Shown here in pieces: positions 21,143 to 28,688 of a stretch of 38,330 nucleotides of DNA; position 1 is the stretch's first letter, and every line of letters starts with the position of its first letter. Where the stretch lies: the IMG/VR virus record IMGVR_UViG_3300037071_003297, positions 1 through 38,330 of that record, one strand, 5' to 3'. Position numbers and translations under genes: made by a program. The notes under the pieces are model-generated. The model did not search any database. It saw only the letters and a program-made list of their open reading frames with translations, and was not told the DNA's origin. Source of the stretch: a virus.

Positions 21143-21232
21143 TCGATTTTCAGCACTTAAAGTAACCAGGACAACATCATCGTGGTCTATTATATACTTA
21201 GTACCTAGTTGATTTTAAGTGCTGAAAGTCGA
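21143..21232. repeat. 19-bp inverted repeat with 52-base spacer
   Basis: The left arm 21143-21161 (TCGATTTTCAGCACTTAAA) and the right arm 21214-21232 are reverse complements with a single mismatch. The spacer holds TATATACTTAGTACCTAG, a word related to sequences just before the large terminase. The arms could form a long cruciform or RNA stem, or be two binding sites. No gene lies inside. Confidence 0.8.
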
Positions 21233-21254
21233 ACGTTTTGCAGTTTGTGGCGCA

Positions 21255-21299
21255 TATTATACTGAAATCATAGTATAATAACTACTGCACATTTGTGCA
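21255..21299 (+). promoter_or_regulatory. Promoter -10 inside a 9-bp inverted repeat, with 5' hairpin
   Basis: TATTATACT (21255-21263) and AGTATAATA (21272-21280) form a perfect inverted repeat, and its right arm contains TATAAT at 21274-21279. This looks like an operator overlapping a -10. Right after it, TGCAC-ATTT-GTGCA (21286-21299) would form a hairpin at the 5' end of the transcript for the gene at 21318. No standard -35 is visible. Confidence 0.5.
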
Positions 21300-21317
21300 T
21301 TTATTGGAGTTACTAGC

Positions 21318-21614
21318 ATGACAAATGGGATTCATCAAACTACATTGGCCGACTGCGACCTGTCACTTCTCCCACCCATGAAGGTTACACCGGAGGTATT
21401 CTTCGCCCGTATTCCGCTCAAGTACCAGGTTAAGGTATTCAGAGCATTGACCATTGCAGGCGGTAAAGCCAATGCAATACATGCAAAATGCCTTGAATGT
21501 AGTAACTACCAACGCAGCGAAATTACGCGTTGTAGTGTGAATACTTGTGCTTTGTGGCTGCATAGACCATACCAAAACGCCGAAATAGAACCTGAGCAGG
21601 AACAATTTACGTAA
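21318..21614 (+). CDS. Zinc-finger-like phage protein
   Basis: This 98-residue protein has the pattern GKANAIHAKCLECSNYQRSE followed by ITRCSVNTCALWLHRPYQ. The CxxC and CxxxxC pairs and the ending LxxxRPY are typical of a common phage family of small zinc-binding proteins, often near terminase genes; the function is unknown to me. GGAG lies eight bases before the ATG. It is a single-gene unit with its own promoter-like site and a terminator at 21683. Confidence 0.8.
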   Translation: MTNGIHQTTLADCDLSLLPPMKVTPEVFFARIPLKYQVKVFRALTIAGGKANAIHAKCLECSNYQRSEITRCSVNTCALWLHRPYQNAEIEPEQEQFT

Positions 21615-21682
21615 ATGTTCGTGATGATCCGGCCACCGACTTTCGTTCGGTGCACCGTGGTCGTCACTAATTTGTTCGGGGT

Positions 21683-21704
21683 GGGCCAATTTGTCGGCCC
21701 TTTT
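21683..21704 (+). terminator. Rho-independent terminator, rightward
   Basis: GGGCC and GGCCC (21683-21687 and 21696-21700) enclose an 8-base loop and are followed by TTTT. It lies about 70 bases after the zinc-finger-like gene. A second hairpin (CACCGA with TCGGTG, near 21642) precedes it. Confidence 0.65.
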
Positions 21705-21974
21705 CTACCATTTTAGCAGCGGGCCATCGATTTCGGAAAAAAGCGGAAAAAAGTTGCGTGGCACATGGGGCGCGGGTGAAGGACCACCAACAATGTGACC
21801 ATAAGTCACTCTACGTATGGCATAGTAAGACGAAGGACCAGTGGTTCAAAAGGTTCACATACCGCGCTAACGGTCACCTGAATCATCGTCCCTCTTAACC
21901 TGCTAACATCTCGTGGACCAATCGCTAAGATCAACCTTAAGACCGTAGCCATCAGGACGAAGAAGGGGTGAAGG
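21705..21974. other. 270-base stretch without a gene
   Basis: I see no supported gene. The stretch contains a 10-base tandem repeat GGAAAAAAGC (21735 and 21745) and the word GAAGGACCA at two places (near 21777 and 21833). It separates a rightward terminator from a leftward one, so it may be transcriptionally silent. Confidence 0.4.
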
Positions 21975-21993
21975 AAAAAGGCCCGAAGGCCTT
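21975..21993 (-). terminator. Rho-independent terminator, leftward
   Basis: On the minus strand AAGGCC-TTCG-GGCCTT forms a UUCG-type hairpin (21978-21983 and 21988-21993) that runs into TTTTT. The stop codon of the 55-residue membrane protein lies at its start, so it ends this two-gene leftward unit. Confidence 0.82.
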
Positions 21994-22159
21994 AGTCTTT
22001 ATGATGTTCCTTTGACCATTTGATTATGTCCTGTATGCACTCGTCATTCGTCATGAAAAACGAGCGCCATTTACCGATACACGATATTACTACAGCTCCT
22101 ACCAGCACACCGAAGCATGCCGCTACGAACTGTAGTAATCCATAAAGTGCGTGTATCAC
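21992..22159 (-). CDS. 55-residue membrane protein with GTG start
   Basis: The frame starts with GTG at 22159, which overlaps the stop of the upstream gene in GTGA. It begins with a hydrophobic segment (YGLLQFVAACFGVLVGAVVI) long enough for one transmembrane helix. A charged cytoplasmic-type tail follows (KWRSFF, then DECIQDIIKWSKEHHKD). There is no clear ribosome site of its own, so coupled translation is needed. The stop abuts a terminator, which supports it as the last gene of the unit. Function is unknown. Confidence 0.65.
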   Translation of the reverse strand: MIHALYGLLQFVAACFGVLVGAVVISCIGKWRSFFMTNDECIQDIIKWSKEHHKD

Positions 22160-22470
22160 AGCACGAAATCTTCATCCTTCACTTCAATCTTAAGCACAGT
22201 CCGTGAAGCATTCGCCGCAATCAGTCCCTTCTTAACTAAGTCATTGCGATACCACGCAATGCAAGCCGCAGTTGTCTTTGCCTCTGGAAACAACTTAAGC
22301 ACACGTTCAAGCACCTGTTTGTTAGTAGCCGTTGTGTTACCGATAATCAGTTTGCGTGCGACTGCACCAATGCCCATTGCACTCTCAGTAACCACCTGTT
22401 CAACAACCACGTCAGAGGTAGCGGCAGCGGCGACTTGTTCTGACAACGAGAAATCACGATTCTTAGACAT
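22156..22470 (-). CDS. Small helical protein, paralogue of 5785-6246
   Basis: This 104-residue protein has the same core as the gene at 5785 (here GIGAVARKLIIGNTTATNKQ, then LFPEAKTTAACIAWYRNDLV at about 60-80). It lacks the long Ala-rich tail and ends in an acidic stretch. The domain looks helical and of winged-helix type. GGAG lies eight bases before the ATG. It leads a two-gene leftward unit with its own promoter-like element and a terminator, the same set-up as its paralogue, inside an otherwise rightward region. A regulatory or DNA-binding role is likely but unproven. Confidence 0.8.
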   Translation of the reverse strand: MSKNRDFSLSEQVAAAATSDVVVEQVVTESAMGIGAVARKLIIGNTTATNKQVLERVLKLFPEAKTTAACIAWYRNDLVKKGLIAANASRTVLKIEVKDEDFVL

Positions 22471-22523
22471 TTGTATTACTCCAGTTGTTTCCGAACCAGC
22501 GTTATTGCTGATCCAGTGAAAAC

Positions 22524-22529
22524 ATTATC
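22524..22529 (-). promoter_or_regulatory. Promoter-like element D (GATAAT), leftward
   Basis: The minus strand reads GTGTGAGATAATGTTTTC. It is a diverged member of the element seen before 6246, 10840 and 12430, at a similar distance (54 bases) from the ATG at 22470. No -35 is visible. Confidence 0.5.
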
Positions 22530-23224
22530 TCACACCTAAAAGATAAATACCATAGCTATACCAACTATTTTTGATATATACACACTCTGTTGCAATCATA
22601 AAAATTTTGACGCTCGCGTTGCTCGCAATACAGGGTGCTACGCACCTATACAAGACCATGAAACCTGGGTGGATCGGTGCTAACGCACCACAGGACCTCA
22701 GTTAGGGTAGAACGTAAAGCATGACAACGACATAAGACCGACGTCATACGACTACGACCTGGTAGTATGACCTACGGTTATAATGGTATGCATGTATGTT
22801 ATACATGATAGTGTATACATGGTGGTATGTACTATGGACATGGTACTATAGGTGGGTGGCATGCGCGTGGTATGGTATACTGCGGACATGTGCTATACAT
22901 ATGGACATAGTACTTTGTTCTATTTGGATAATCATTGTAATATGTACAAGCTCATCGACCTACGCTCACTGCTGTTCTCACGGCCAAAATCGAGTGGTCC
23001 AGATTCACGCCCCACCCCCCGGGCCAGGGAAGTAGAGGGGAGAAGCGGGGCGGAGAGACGTACACAGATCCACTAAATTTTCAAGTTATACCTAGTACTA
23101 TGACCAATGTCCATAGTCTAACAACCTATGTGCTTAGTACTAGGGTCTCGCGCACGTGTATATTTCACGAAATACGGTCTATAATACATAAGCCGATTTG
23201 CCTGTCTGCCCTCCTACGCCAATA
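22530..23224. other. Long noncoding region before large terminase, candidate packaging site
   Basis: About 700 bases have no supported gene. Two similar hairpins GGTGC-TAC-GCACC (22634-22646) and GGTGC-TAAC-GCACC (22676-22689) are followed by a stretch dense in GTATAC, GTACTAT and GGACAT words. TATGGACAT occurs at 22833 and 22900 and inverted at 23107. A G-quadruplex motif lies at 23021-23050. CCTAGTACT (23089) and AGTACTAGG (23136) are inverted copies about 40 bases apart. TATAAT at 23180-23185 may start the late transcript. Position and repeats fit a pac or cos region, which is inference. Confidence 0.5.
23021..23050 (+). other. G-quadruplex motif
   Basis: Four G-runs (GGG, GGG, GGGG, GGGG) separated by loops of 3, 7 and 6 bases satisfy the usual G-quadruplex rule. 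It is preceded by a C-run that could instead pair with the G-runs as a hairpin. It is 175 bases before the large terminase start. Confidence 0.6.
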
Positions 23225-24715
23225 ATGAGCCTCTCAAGCCTCGAAGAAGAACTTTTGCAGGAGCTGTCCCGCCGAGAGGCTGCGACAGGGTCCTTGGCAG
23301 GCTTTTCTGAGCACGTATTGGGCCAAGTGCCTGCCCTTCATCACCGATATATCTGTCAGGCGATCGACGAGCTCTTGAACGACGAGTATGACGAGCTCAT
23401 CATCCTCGCCCCGCCTGGGTCTGCGAAGAGCTCCTACACCTCAATCGCTCTCCCCGCCTACTTTATGGGGAAGAACCCGACCAAAATGGTCTTGACGGCC
23501 AGCTACTCCACAGAGTTGGCGGAGAAGTGGGGCAGAAGGGTGCGCAACACAGTGGACAGCAGTGACTTCGAGTTGCTGTTTAACTTGAGGTTGTCGCAGG
23601 ACAGCACGTCGGCTGGTCGTTGGGCGAACTCGGCTGGTGGGGAGCTCTACGCGGCCGGTGTAGGCTCAGGCATTCTTGGGTTCAGAGCCGACTTGGCCAT
23701 CATCGATGACCCAGTCAGTGGCTTCGAGGAGGCGCAGAGTCAGACGCGCCTGGCTAAGATGCATGACTGGTACGAGACTGACTTTACGACGCGACTTAAG
23801 CCAGGTGCTAAGACCGTCCTCATATGTCAGAGGCTGGCCCGCAATGACATGGCGGGGTACCTTATAGATCGGAACATCCTCGCCCCTACTAAGCGCCAGC
23901 GCGTCATAAAGTTGCAGATGGAGGCAGGCGAGGGTGACGTGCTAGGACGTGCGCCAGGAGAACGGCTATGGCCGGAGTGGTTCACAGAGTCCATGGTCAT
24001 CGACGCCAAGCGAGACGACTACAAGTGGCGCACCCTCTATCAGCAGGAGCCGCCTGCGGACGATGGAGCATGGGTGGGCAGTGCTGACATTCAGTTCCGC
24101 CCCTCCCCGGCTAGGACACCAGACCAGATAGTGTACGGCATGACCGACTTGGCGCTGTCGGTCAACACAGGTGACTACACAGTCCACTTCGCCGTCGCCG
24201 TGGACCAAGTAGGTGACTGGGACATAGTGGACGCACGGCGGAAGAGGGTCGACGTCAACGAGTCGGCGACGGACATTGTGGACATGTGTGAGACGTGGCA
24301 CCCGACAGAGTGGTTGATAGATGACGACAACGCGAGCAAGACGTTCGGCCCTCTAGTGGCCACGGCCGCGAGAGAAAGAGGGGTCGTCGTGCCATGGCGC
24401 GTCATGAGGATGCGTGGACAGAACAAAGAGACTAAGGCGGCCCCTCTGCGAGGCATGTACAAGCGTAGGAAGGTGTGGATGCCGGCGGACGCGCCATGGG
24501 CGAAGTGGTTGACGCAGGAGCTGCTGACGTTCCCGAACGCCATAGGCATGGGCGTCGACGACGGCATCGACAGTCTGGGTCTTATGGGTCGTCGCCTTCT
24601 GGCGATAGCAAGGCCGGTCGGGAACGTCGTCCCTCTAAGGCGCCCGACGATGCAAGAGATGACACTGGAAGACCTGTGGGCAGACAGGACAGCCGCCACA
24701 AGTAAGAGACTATAA
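23225..24715 (+). CDS. Terminase large subunit
   Basis: This 496-residue packaging motor has an ATPase domain with Walker A APPGSAKSS near residue 75 and Walker B LAIIDDPV near 160. A C-terminal RNase H-like nuclease domain follows, with acidic residues in YGMTDLAL near 305 and WLIDDDNASK near 370. It cuts and pumps DNA into the prohead through the portal. I chose the ATG at 23225; the frame is open to a TTG at 23198. No Shine-Dalgarno site is obvious before either, which is unusual for this genome. It is the first gene of the late block, 11 bases before the portal gene. Confidence 0.95.
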   Translation: MSLSSLEEELLQELSRREAATGSLAGFSEHVLGQVPALHHRYICQAIDELLNDEYDELIILAPPGSAKSSYTSIALPAYFMGKNPTKMVLTASYSTELAEKWGRRVRNTVDSSDFELLFNLRLSQDSTSAGRWANSAGGELYAAGVGSGILGFRADLAIIDDPVSGFEEAQSQTRLAKMHDWYETDFTTRLKPGAKTVLICQRLARNDMAGYLIDRNILAPTKRQRVIKLQMEAGEGDVLGRAPGERLWPEWFTESMVIDAKRDDYKWRTLYQQEPPADDGAWVGSADIQFRPSPARTPDQIVYGMTDLALSVNTGDYTVHFAVAVDQVGDWDIVDARRKRVDVNESATDIVDMCETWHPTEWLIDDDNASKTFGPLVATAARERGVVVPWRVMRMRGQNKETKAAPLRGMYKRRKVWMPADAPWAKWLTQELLTFPNAIGMGVDDGIDSLGLMGRRLLAIARPVGNVVPLRRPTMQEMTLEDLWADRTAATSKRL

Positions 24716-24726
24716 GAGGAGTAGGT

Positions 24727-26868
24727 ATGGCACAGGATACACCAGGGCGGTTGGAGTCTATCATCAAGACAGAAGAGACGCCCGAGCTCGACTATGGACG
24801 CTGGCGTGATGAGATCATCATGGCAGAGAAGGAGCTGGAGGACTTCCGTCGACGTGGGCGCGAGACATCACGCCGCTACACTGACGAGCGCGACGCCGGT
24901 GAGACAGGTATGCGCAAGTTTAACATCTTCGCCACTAATGTGTCCATATTGGAGTCGGTGCTGTACGCGAAGCTGCCGAAGGTATCGGTCTCGAGGCGGT
25001 TCGAGCAGCCTGACGACGACCCGGCCCGCGTGGCCAGTGCTATCATGCAGAACGCAGTGACACAGGGCTTCGATGACGAGGATAATAACCTCGATCAGGT
25101 CTTGCGCTATGCCGTGCAGGATAGACTGGTGCCTGGACTCGGTACAGCGTGGTTGCGTCTGGAGACAGAGACAGAGACGGCTACCATGGAGGAGATGGAG
25201 GGAGACCCTCTACTGGTCGATGACGAGCCCGTCACCTACGACAAGATATCCTACCAAGAGGTCATCACAGAGCATGTGAATTGGGAGGACTTTGTCTACA
25301 GTCCTTGCCGCATTTGGGAAGAGCGTCGTTGGGTGGGTCGTCGTGTCTACATGGACCGCGATTCTCTGGTGTTGCGCTTCGGTGATGACCCAGGCAAGAA
25401 GATACCACTCGACTTTAGCACGAAGGGGCAGACTAACGTAGGGACCAGCAATGACCCTAAGAACGACATTCTTAAGAAGGCGACGATATACGAGATATGG
25501 GACCGGCAGACGAAGCGGGTCCTGTGGCTGAGCAAGCAATGGCCTAGTATACTGGACACTCAAGAGGATCCGCTGCAGCTCAAGGAGTTCGAGCCTTGTC
25601 CTAAGCCGCTGTTCGCGTTGATGACGACCAGCAACTGCGTCCCCGTCAACGACTTCATAATGTGCCAGGACCAGTACAACGAGCTGGACACGGTCAATAA
25701 CCGCATTAGCCTGTTGGTTGAGGCGTGCAAGGTCGTTGGCGTCTATGACAGCTCGGCGACAGGCGTCAAGCGCATGCTCGAGAACGGGTCTGAGAACACG
25801 CTCATACCAGTCGACAGTTGGGCGATGTTCGCGGAGAAGGGTGGTATCAAGGGCGCTGTCGACTGGCTGCCCTTAGACGTCATTATTGTCGCCCTCGAGA
25901 AGCTGCAGAACGCTCGTGAGGCTATCAAGGCGCAGATATACGAGCTGACAGGCATCTCGGACATTGTGCGAGGTGCCACGAAGGCATCGGAGACCCTGGG
26001 CGCACAGTCATTGAAGGCACAATACGCCAACGTACGCATCCAGAAGCTGCAGGATGAGGTGGCCCGCTTTGCGCAAGAGATACTGCAGATCAAGGCTCAG
26101 ATTCTTGCCAAACATGTCTCGGCCGATCAGCTTCTCCGTATGGCGAACATGCAGTTTTCTCCTGACATGCAGCAGCCTGAGCTTATCCAGGCGGCTATGC
26201 AGCTCATCAAGGGCGACGATGAGGAGTTCTGCTGGCGGGTCAAAGTAGAAGCTGACAGCATGGGCATGGTGGACGCCGAGGCGCTCAAGAAAGACCGCGT
26301 CGAGTTTACCAATGCTGTGGCGACGTTCCTCCAGTCTGCGGCCACGACTCTTAAGGCTATGCCTGACACTGCACCGATCCTGTTCGAGACCCTTAAGTAT
26401 GCGGTAAGTGGGTTCCGTGGCGCTAAGGACCTGGAAGGTGTCATCGACAGGAATCTCACCACGATCATGCAGAAGATCCAGAATCCTCCGCCCCCTCCAC
26501 CGGACCCAGCGGTTGAGAAGGCTAAGGCAGAGATGGCGCAGTCGCAGCAAGAGTTCCAGCAAACTATGCAGATCAAGCAGGGTGAGTTCCAGCAGAAGCA
26601 GCAAGAGTTTGCAATGAAGCAAGAAGCTGAACAGCAGAAGTTAGCATTGGAACGCGAGAAGTTCCAGCAAGAGATGCAGATGGAATGGGCCAAGTTCCAT
26701 CAAGAGCTTCAGGCTATGCAAGAGAAGGCGGCGATGGAGTTGCAGTTGCTGCGTGAGAAGACCCTTGAAGAACTGTCGATCCTGCAGCAGAAGACAGACG
26801 CGCAGGTTGAGCAGATAGAGGTTGTTGGTGCTGCGAAAGCCGCGGCTGCCCCATCAAAAGGAGAATGA
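24727..26868 (+). CDS. Portal protein with long C-terminal coiled coil
   Basis: This 713-residue protein follows the terminase, as portal genes do. The core shows FNIFATNVSILESVLYAKLP, a HVNWEDFVYSP motif and QYNELDTVNNRISLLVEACK, familiar from podovirus portals. After a run of prolines near residue 590 (PPPPPPDP), about 110 residues are almost pure Gln/Glu/Lys heptads. These should form a long helical barrel like that of P22 gp1. It forms the ring through which DNA enters and leaves. AGAGGAG stands before the ATG. Confidence 0.93.
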   Translation: MAQDTPGRLESIIKTEETPELDYGRWRDEIIMAEKELEDFRRRGRETSRRYTDERDAGETGMRKFNIFATNVSILESVLYAKLPKVSVSRRFEQPDDDPARVASAIMQNAVTQGFDDEDNNLDQVLRYAVQDRLVPGLGTAWLRLETETETATMEEMEGDPLLVDDEPVTYDKISYQEVITEHVNWEDFVYSPCRIWEERRWVGRRVYMDRDSLVLRFGDDPGKKIPLDFSTKGQTNVGTSNDPKNDILKKATIYEIWDRQTKRVLWLSKQWPSILDTQEDPLQLKEFEPCPKPLFALMTTSNCVPVNDFIMCQDQYNELDTVNNRISLLVEACKVVGVYDSSATGVKRMLENGSENTLIPVDSWAMFAEKGGIKGAVDWLPLDVIIVALEKLQNAREAIKAQIYELTGISDIVRGATKASETLGAQSLKAQYANVRIQKLQDEVARFAQEILQIKAQILAKHVSADQLLRMANMQFSPDMQQPELIQAAMQLIKGDDEEFCWRVKVEADSMGMVDAEALKKDRVEFTNAVATFLQSAATTLKAMPDTAPILFETLKYAVSGFRGAKDLEGVIDRNLTTIMQKIQNPPPPPPDPAVEKAKAEMAQSQQEFQQTMQIKQGEFQQKQQEFAMKQEAEQQKLALEREKFQQEMQMEWAKFHQELQAMQEKAAMELQLLREKTLEELSILQQKTDAQVEQIEVVGAAKAAAAPSKGE

Positions 26869-26869
26869 C

Positions 26870-27091
26870 ATGAAACGCTATGTTGGAACCAAGTACCTAG
26901 CAGCAAAGCCGATGACTCGTGGTGAGTACAATGTCTATCGTGGTTGGGATATTCCTGAGAATGAGGACCCTGACGAGGATGGCTACCTTGTTGAGTATGA
27001 GGAGGGTGGTAAGTCCAACCATCCAGACCATAAAGGCTATATCAGCTGGAGTCCTGCTGGCGTCTTTGAGCGGACGTACAAGGAGGTGTAG
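26870..27091 (+). CDS. Gp49-like small phage protein
   Basis: This 73-residue protein matches from memory a common family that reads MKRYVGTKYLAAKPMTRGEY, then YLVEYEEGG and DHKGYISWSP. It is found in many phages and its role is not known to me. It starts two bases after the portal stop with AGGAG upstream. The longer open frame to 26822 lies inside the portal gene. Its position between portal and scaffold suggests a head-assembly role, but the same family occurs elsewhere in other phages. Confidence 0.85.
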   Translation: MKRYVGTKYLAAKPMTRGEYNVYRGWDIPENEDPDEDGYLVEYEEGGKSNHPDHKGYISWSPAGVFERTYKEV

Positions 27092-27092
27092 T

Positions 27093-27401
27093 ATGCCACG
27101 TACCAGTTATGTCCAAATAAACGGAGTCCTGTATGACAAGAGTTTACCACTACCCGACGGGGTGGAACAGACGAGCGGCGGAAATAAGTCGGCGACTTTT
27201 CTCCCTGACCTCCCCGATTTTAAATCACCAATTGATGGCTCGATTGTTCGGGGACGTGCTGGATTACGAGAGCACTGCCAGAAGCATGACGTCATTCCAA
27301 CGGCCGACTTGGCTGGCCTCCCTCCAAAACGAGCTGTAGAAGAGTACAAGCCAGACCGTGCTGCAATACGCCAAGAGTTGGCGCGTCAAATCTATAAATA
27401 A
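27093..27401 (+). CDS. Small head-region protein (102 aa)
   Basis: This 102-residue basic protein has a central motif LPDFKSPIDGSIVRGRAGLR followed by EHCQKHDV. This SPxDG...SRAGLREH-type signature recurs from memory in podovirus head modules without assigned function. AGGAGG gives a very strong ribosome site before the ATG at 27093. The longer open frame to 26919 runs inside the preceding gene. It may help head assembly. Confidence 0.72.
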   Translation: MPRTSYVQINGVLYDKSLPLPDGVEQTSGGNKSATFLPDLPDFKSPIDGSIVRGRAGLREHCQKHDVIPTADLAGLPPKRAVEEYKPDRAAIRQELARQIYK

Positions 27402-27413
27402 GGAGAATATACC

Positions 27414-28493
27414 ATGGCTGAAGACCTACGCGCTGCCCTCGAGAGCGCCATTGAAGGGGAATCTAATGAAACGCCTACAGATAGTACTACCACCGATACG
27501 CCCAGTCCCGATGCGGGCGATGGGGTCGCAGATGATTCTAGTGAGCCTAATGACGAACACCCGGCAGGAAGTGAACCAGCAGAGGAGGCTACTCAGCCAG
27601 ATAACAAGACCAGCATCGAGCAGGTAACAAAAGCCAAGGTCGAAGAGCATCAAGATGATCCTCTTGCTAAGGCACCACAGTCATGGAAGGGTGGTGCGAA
27701 AGCTCTTTGGAAAGATCTGCCCCTTCCTGTCCGCTTGGAGGTAGACCGCCGTGAACGAGATACGAACAGGGTGTTACAAGAGAGCAGCCTCAACAATCGC
27801 AAAGTTGCAGAGATTACGCAGGTGCTGGCGCCCCACACCGACTTTATCCGCCAGAATTACGGTGGTAACCCAATGGTGGCCATTCAGAACCTGTTCCAGG
27901 CTGAACAGGCGCTGACGCGCGCAGCACCACAGGATCGCGCCAAGTTCGTAGCTGATATGATAACGACGTATGGCGTCGACATCAGCATGCTCGACGAGAT
28001 TCTATCAGGGCAGACACAACAACCAAGTAGACAACAGAACAGTAATATCGAGCAGCTACTCGACCAACGCCTCCGCCCCATTATGACGTTTGTGGAACGT
28101 CAGGAGCAAGCAGCGCGGCAGCAGGCAGAACGCGCCGAGCAAGAAATGAATACCACGATTGACTCAATGCTGGCGGATGACGAGACTTACCCGCACTTCG
28201 AGACAGTGCGTAGTGACATGGCATTGATTATTGAAGACGGTGCGCGAAAAGGTGTGTACATTGATCTTCCAGCGGCCTATAATAAAGCCGTACGCATGAA
28301 TGATTTGGCACCTACTACAGGTGGTGCTACTGATGCCGCACTACGTGCGCACCAAGAAGCTCAAAAGGCTAAAGGTGCAAGCAAGAGCGTCAGTGGCGCA
28401 CCTGGTGGTATTAATGGCGCGAGTCGCGTCAATCCAAATGATCTGCGTGGAACCATCGATGCTCTGATGAGCGGAGGAGGCGGCAGGCTATGA
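27414..28493 (+). CDS. Scaffolding protein
   Basis: This 359-residue acidic protein has a disordered N-terminal 80 residues rich in Thr, Asp, Glu and Pro, a motif APQSWKGGAKALWKDLPLPV, a long helical middle (QEQAARQQAERAEQEMNTTI) and a Gly/Ser-rich linker before a short C-terminal helix (NDLRGTIDALM). This build, and the position just before the capsid gene, are typical of podovirus scaffolds that guide prohead assembly and then leave. The stop overlaps the next ATG by four bases. Confidence 0.88.
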   Translation: MAEDLRAALESAIEGESNETPTDSTTTDTPSPDAGDGVADDSSEPNDEHPAGSEPAEEATQPDNKTSIEQVTKAKVEEHQDDPLAKAPQSWKGGAKALWKDLPLPVRLEVDRRERDTNRVLQESSLNNRKVAEITQVLAPHTDFIRQNYGGNPMVAIQNLFQAEQALTRAAPQDRAKFVADMITTYGVDISMLDEILSGQTQQPSRQQNSNIEQLLDQRLRPIMTFVERQEQAARQQAERAEQEMNTTIDSMLADDETYPHFETVRSDMALIIEDGARKGVYIDLPAAYNKAVRMNDLAPTTGGATDAALRAHQEAQKAKGASKSVSGAPGGINGASRVNPNDLRGTIDALMSGGGGRL

Positions 28494-28675
28494 AAAACAT
28501 AGACATGATGCTGCGCGTCATCCTCGGTCCAGGGATACGGTTGTGGGACGATCGTCCAGTCCCGCTACCTTTTCGAATTCCGCCTCCTGTAGTGTTTGGC
28601 ACCTTGTCTGCGGTGCCGGATGGAGCTCCTGAGCCCACCGTCAGTGAACCAGACAACACATTGCCTACAATCTAA
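28490..28675 (+). CDS. Small Pro-rich protein (61 aa)
   Basis: This 61-residue protein starts at ATGA overlapping the scaffold stop. It has a hydrophobic start (MMLRVILGPGIRLWDD) and a Pro-rich, probably unfolded remainder (PVPLPFRIPPPVVFG). GGAGG is upstream. I know no family. It could be a minor head protein or decoration. Confidence 0.55.
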   Translation: MKNIDMMLRVILGPGIRLWDDRPVPLPFRIPPPVVFGTLSAVPDGAPEPTVSEPDNTLPTI

Positions 28676-28688
28676 TTAGGAGGCCATC

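Noticed and set aside
21838-21862. GGTTCAAAAGG word resembling a tRNA T-arm
   Set aside because: No matching acceptor, D or anticodon stems were found around it.
22796-23076. Two overlapping rightward frames rich in Trp, Tyr and Ile
   Set aside because: No ribosome sites; composition follows the GTATAC-type repeats; they lie in the repeat-rich region before terminase.
24175-26693. Long leftward frames inside the terminase and portal genes
   Set aside because: They are antisense shadows of strongly supported genes and have no ribosome sites or family motifs.
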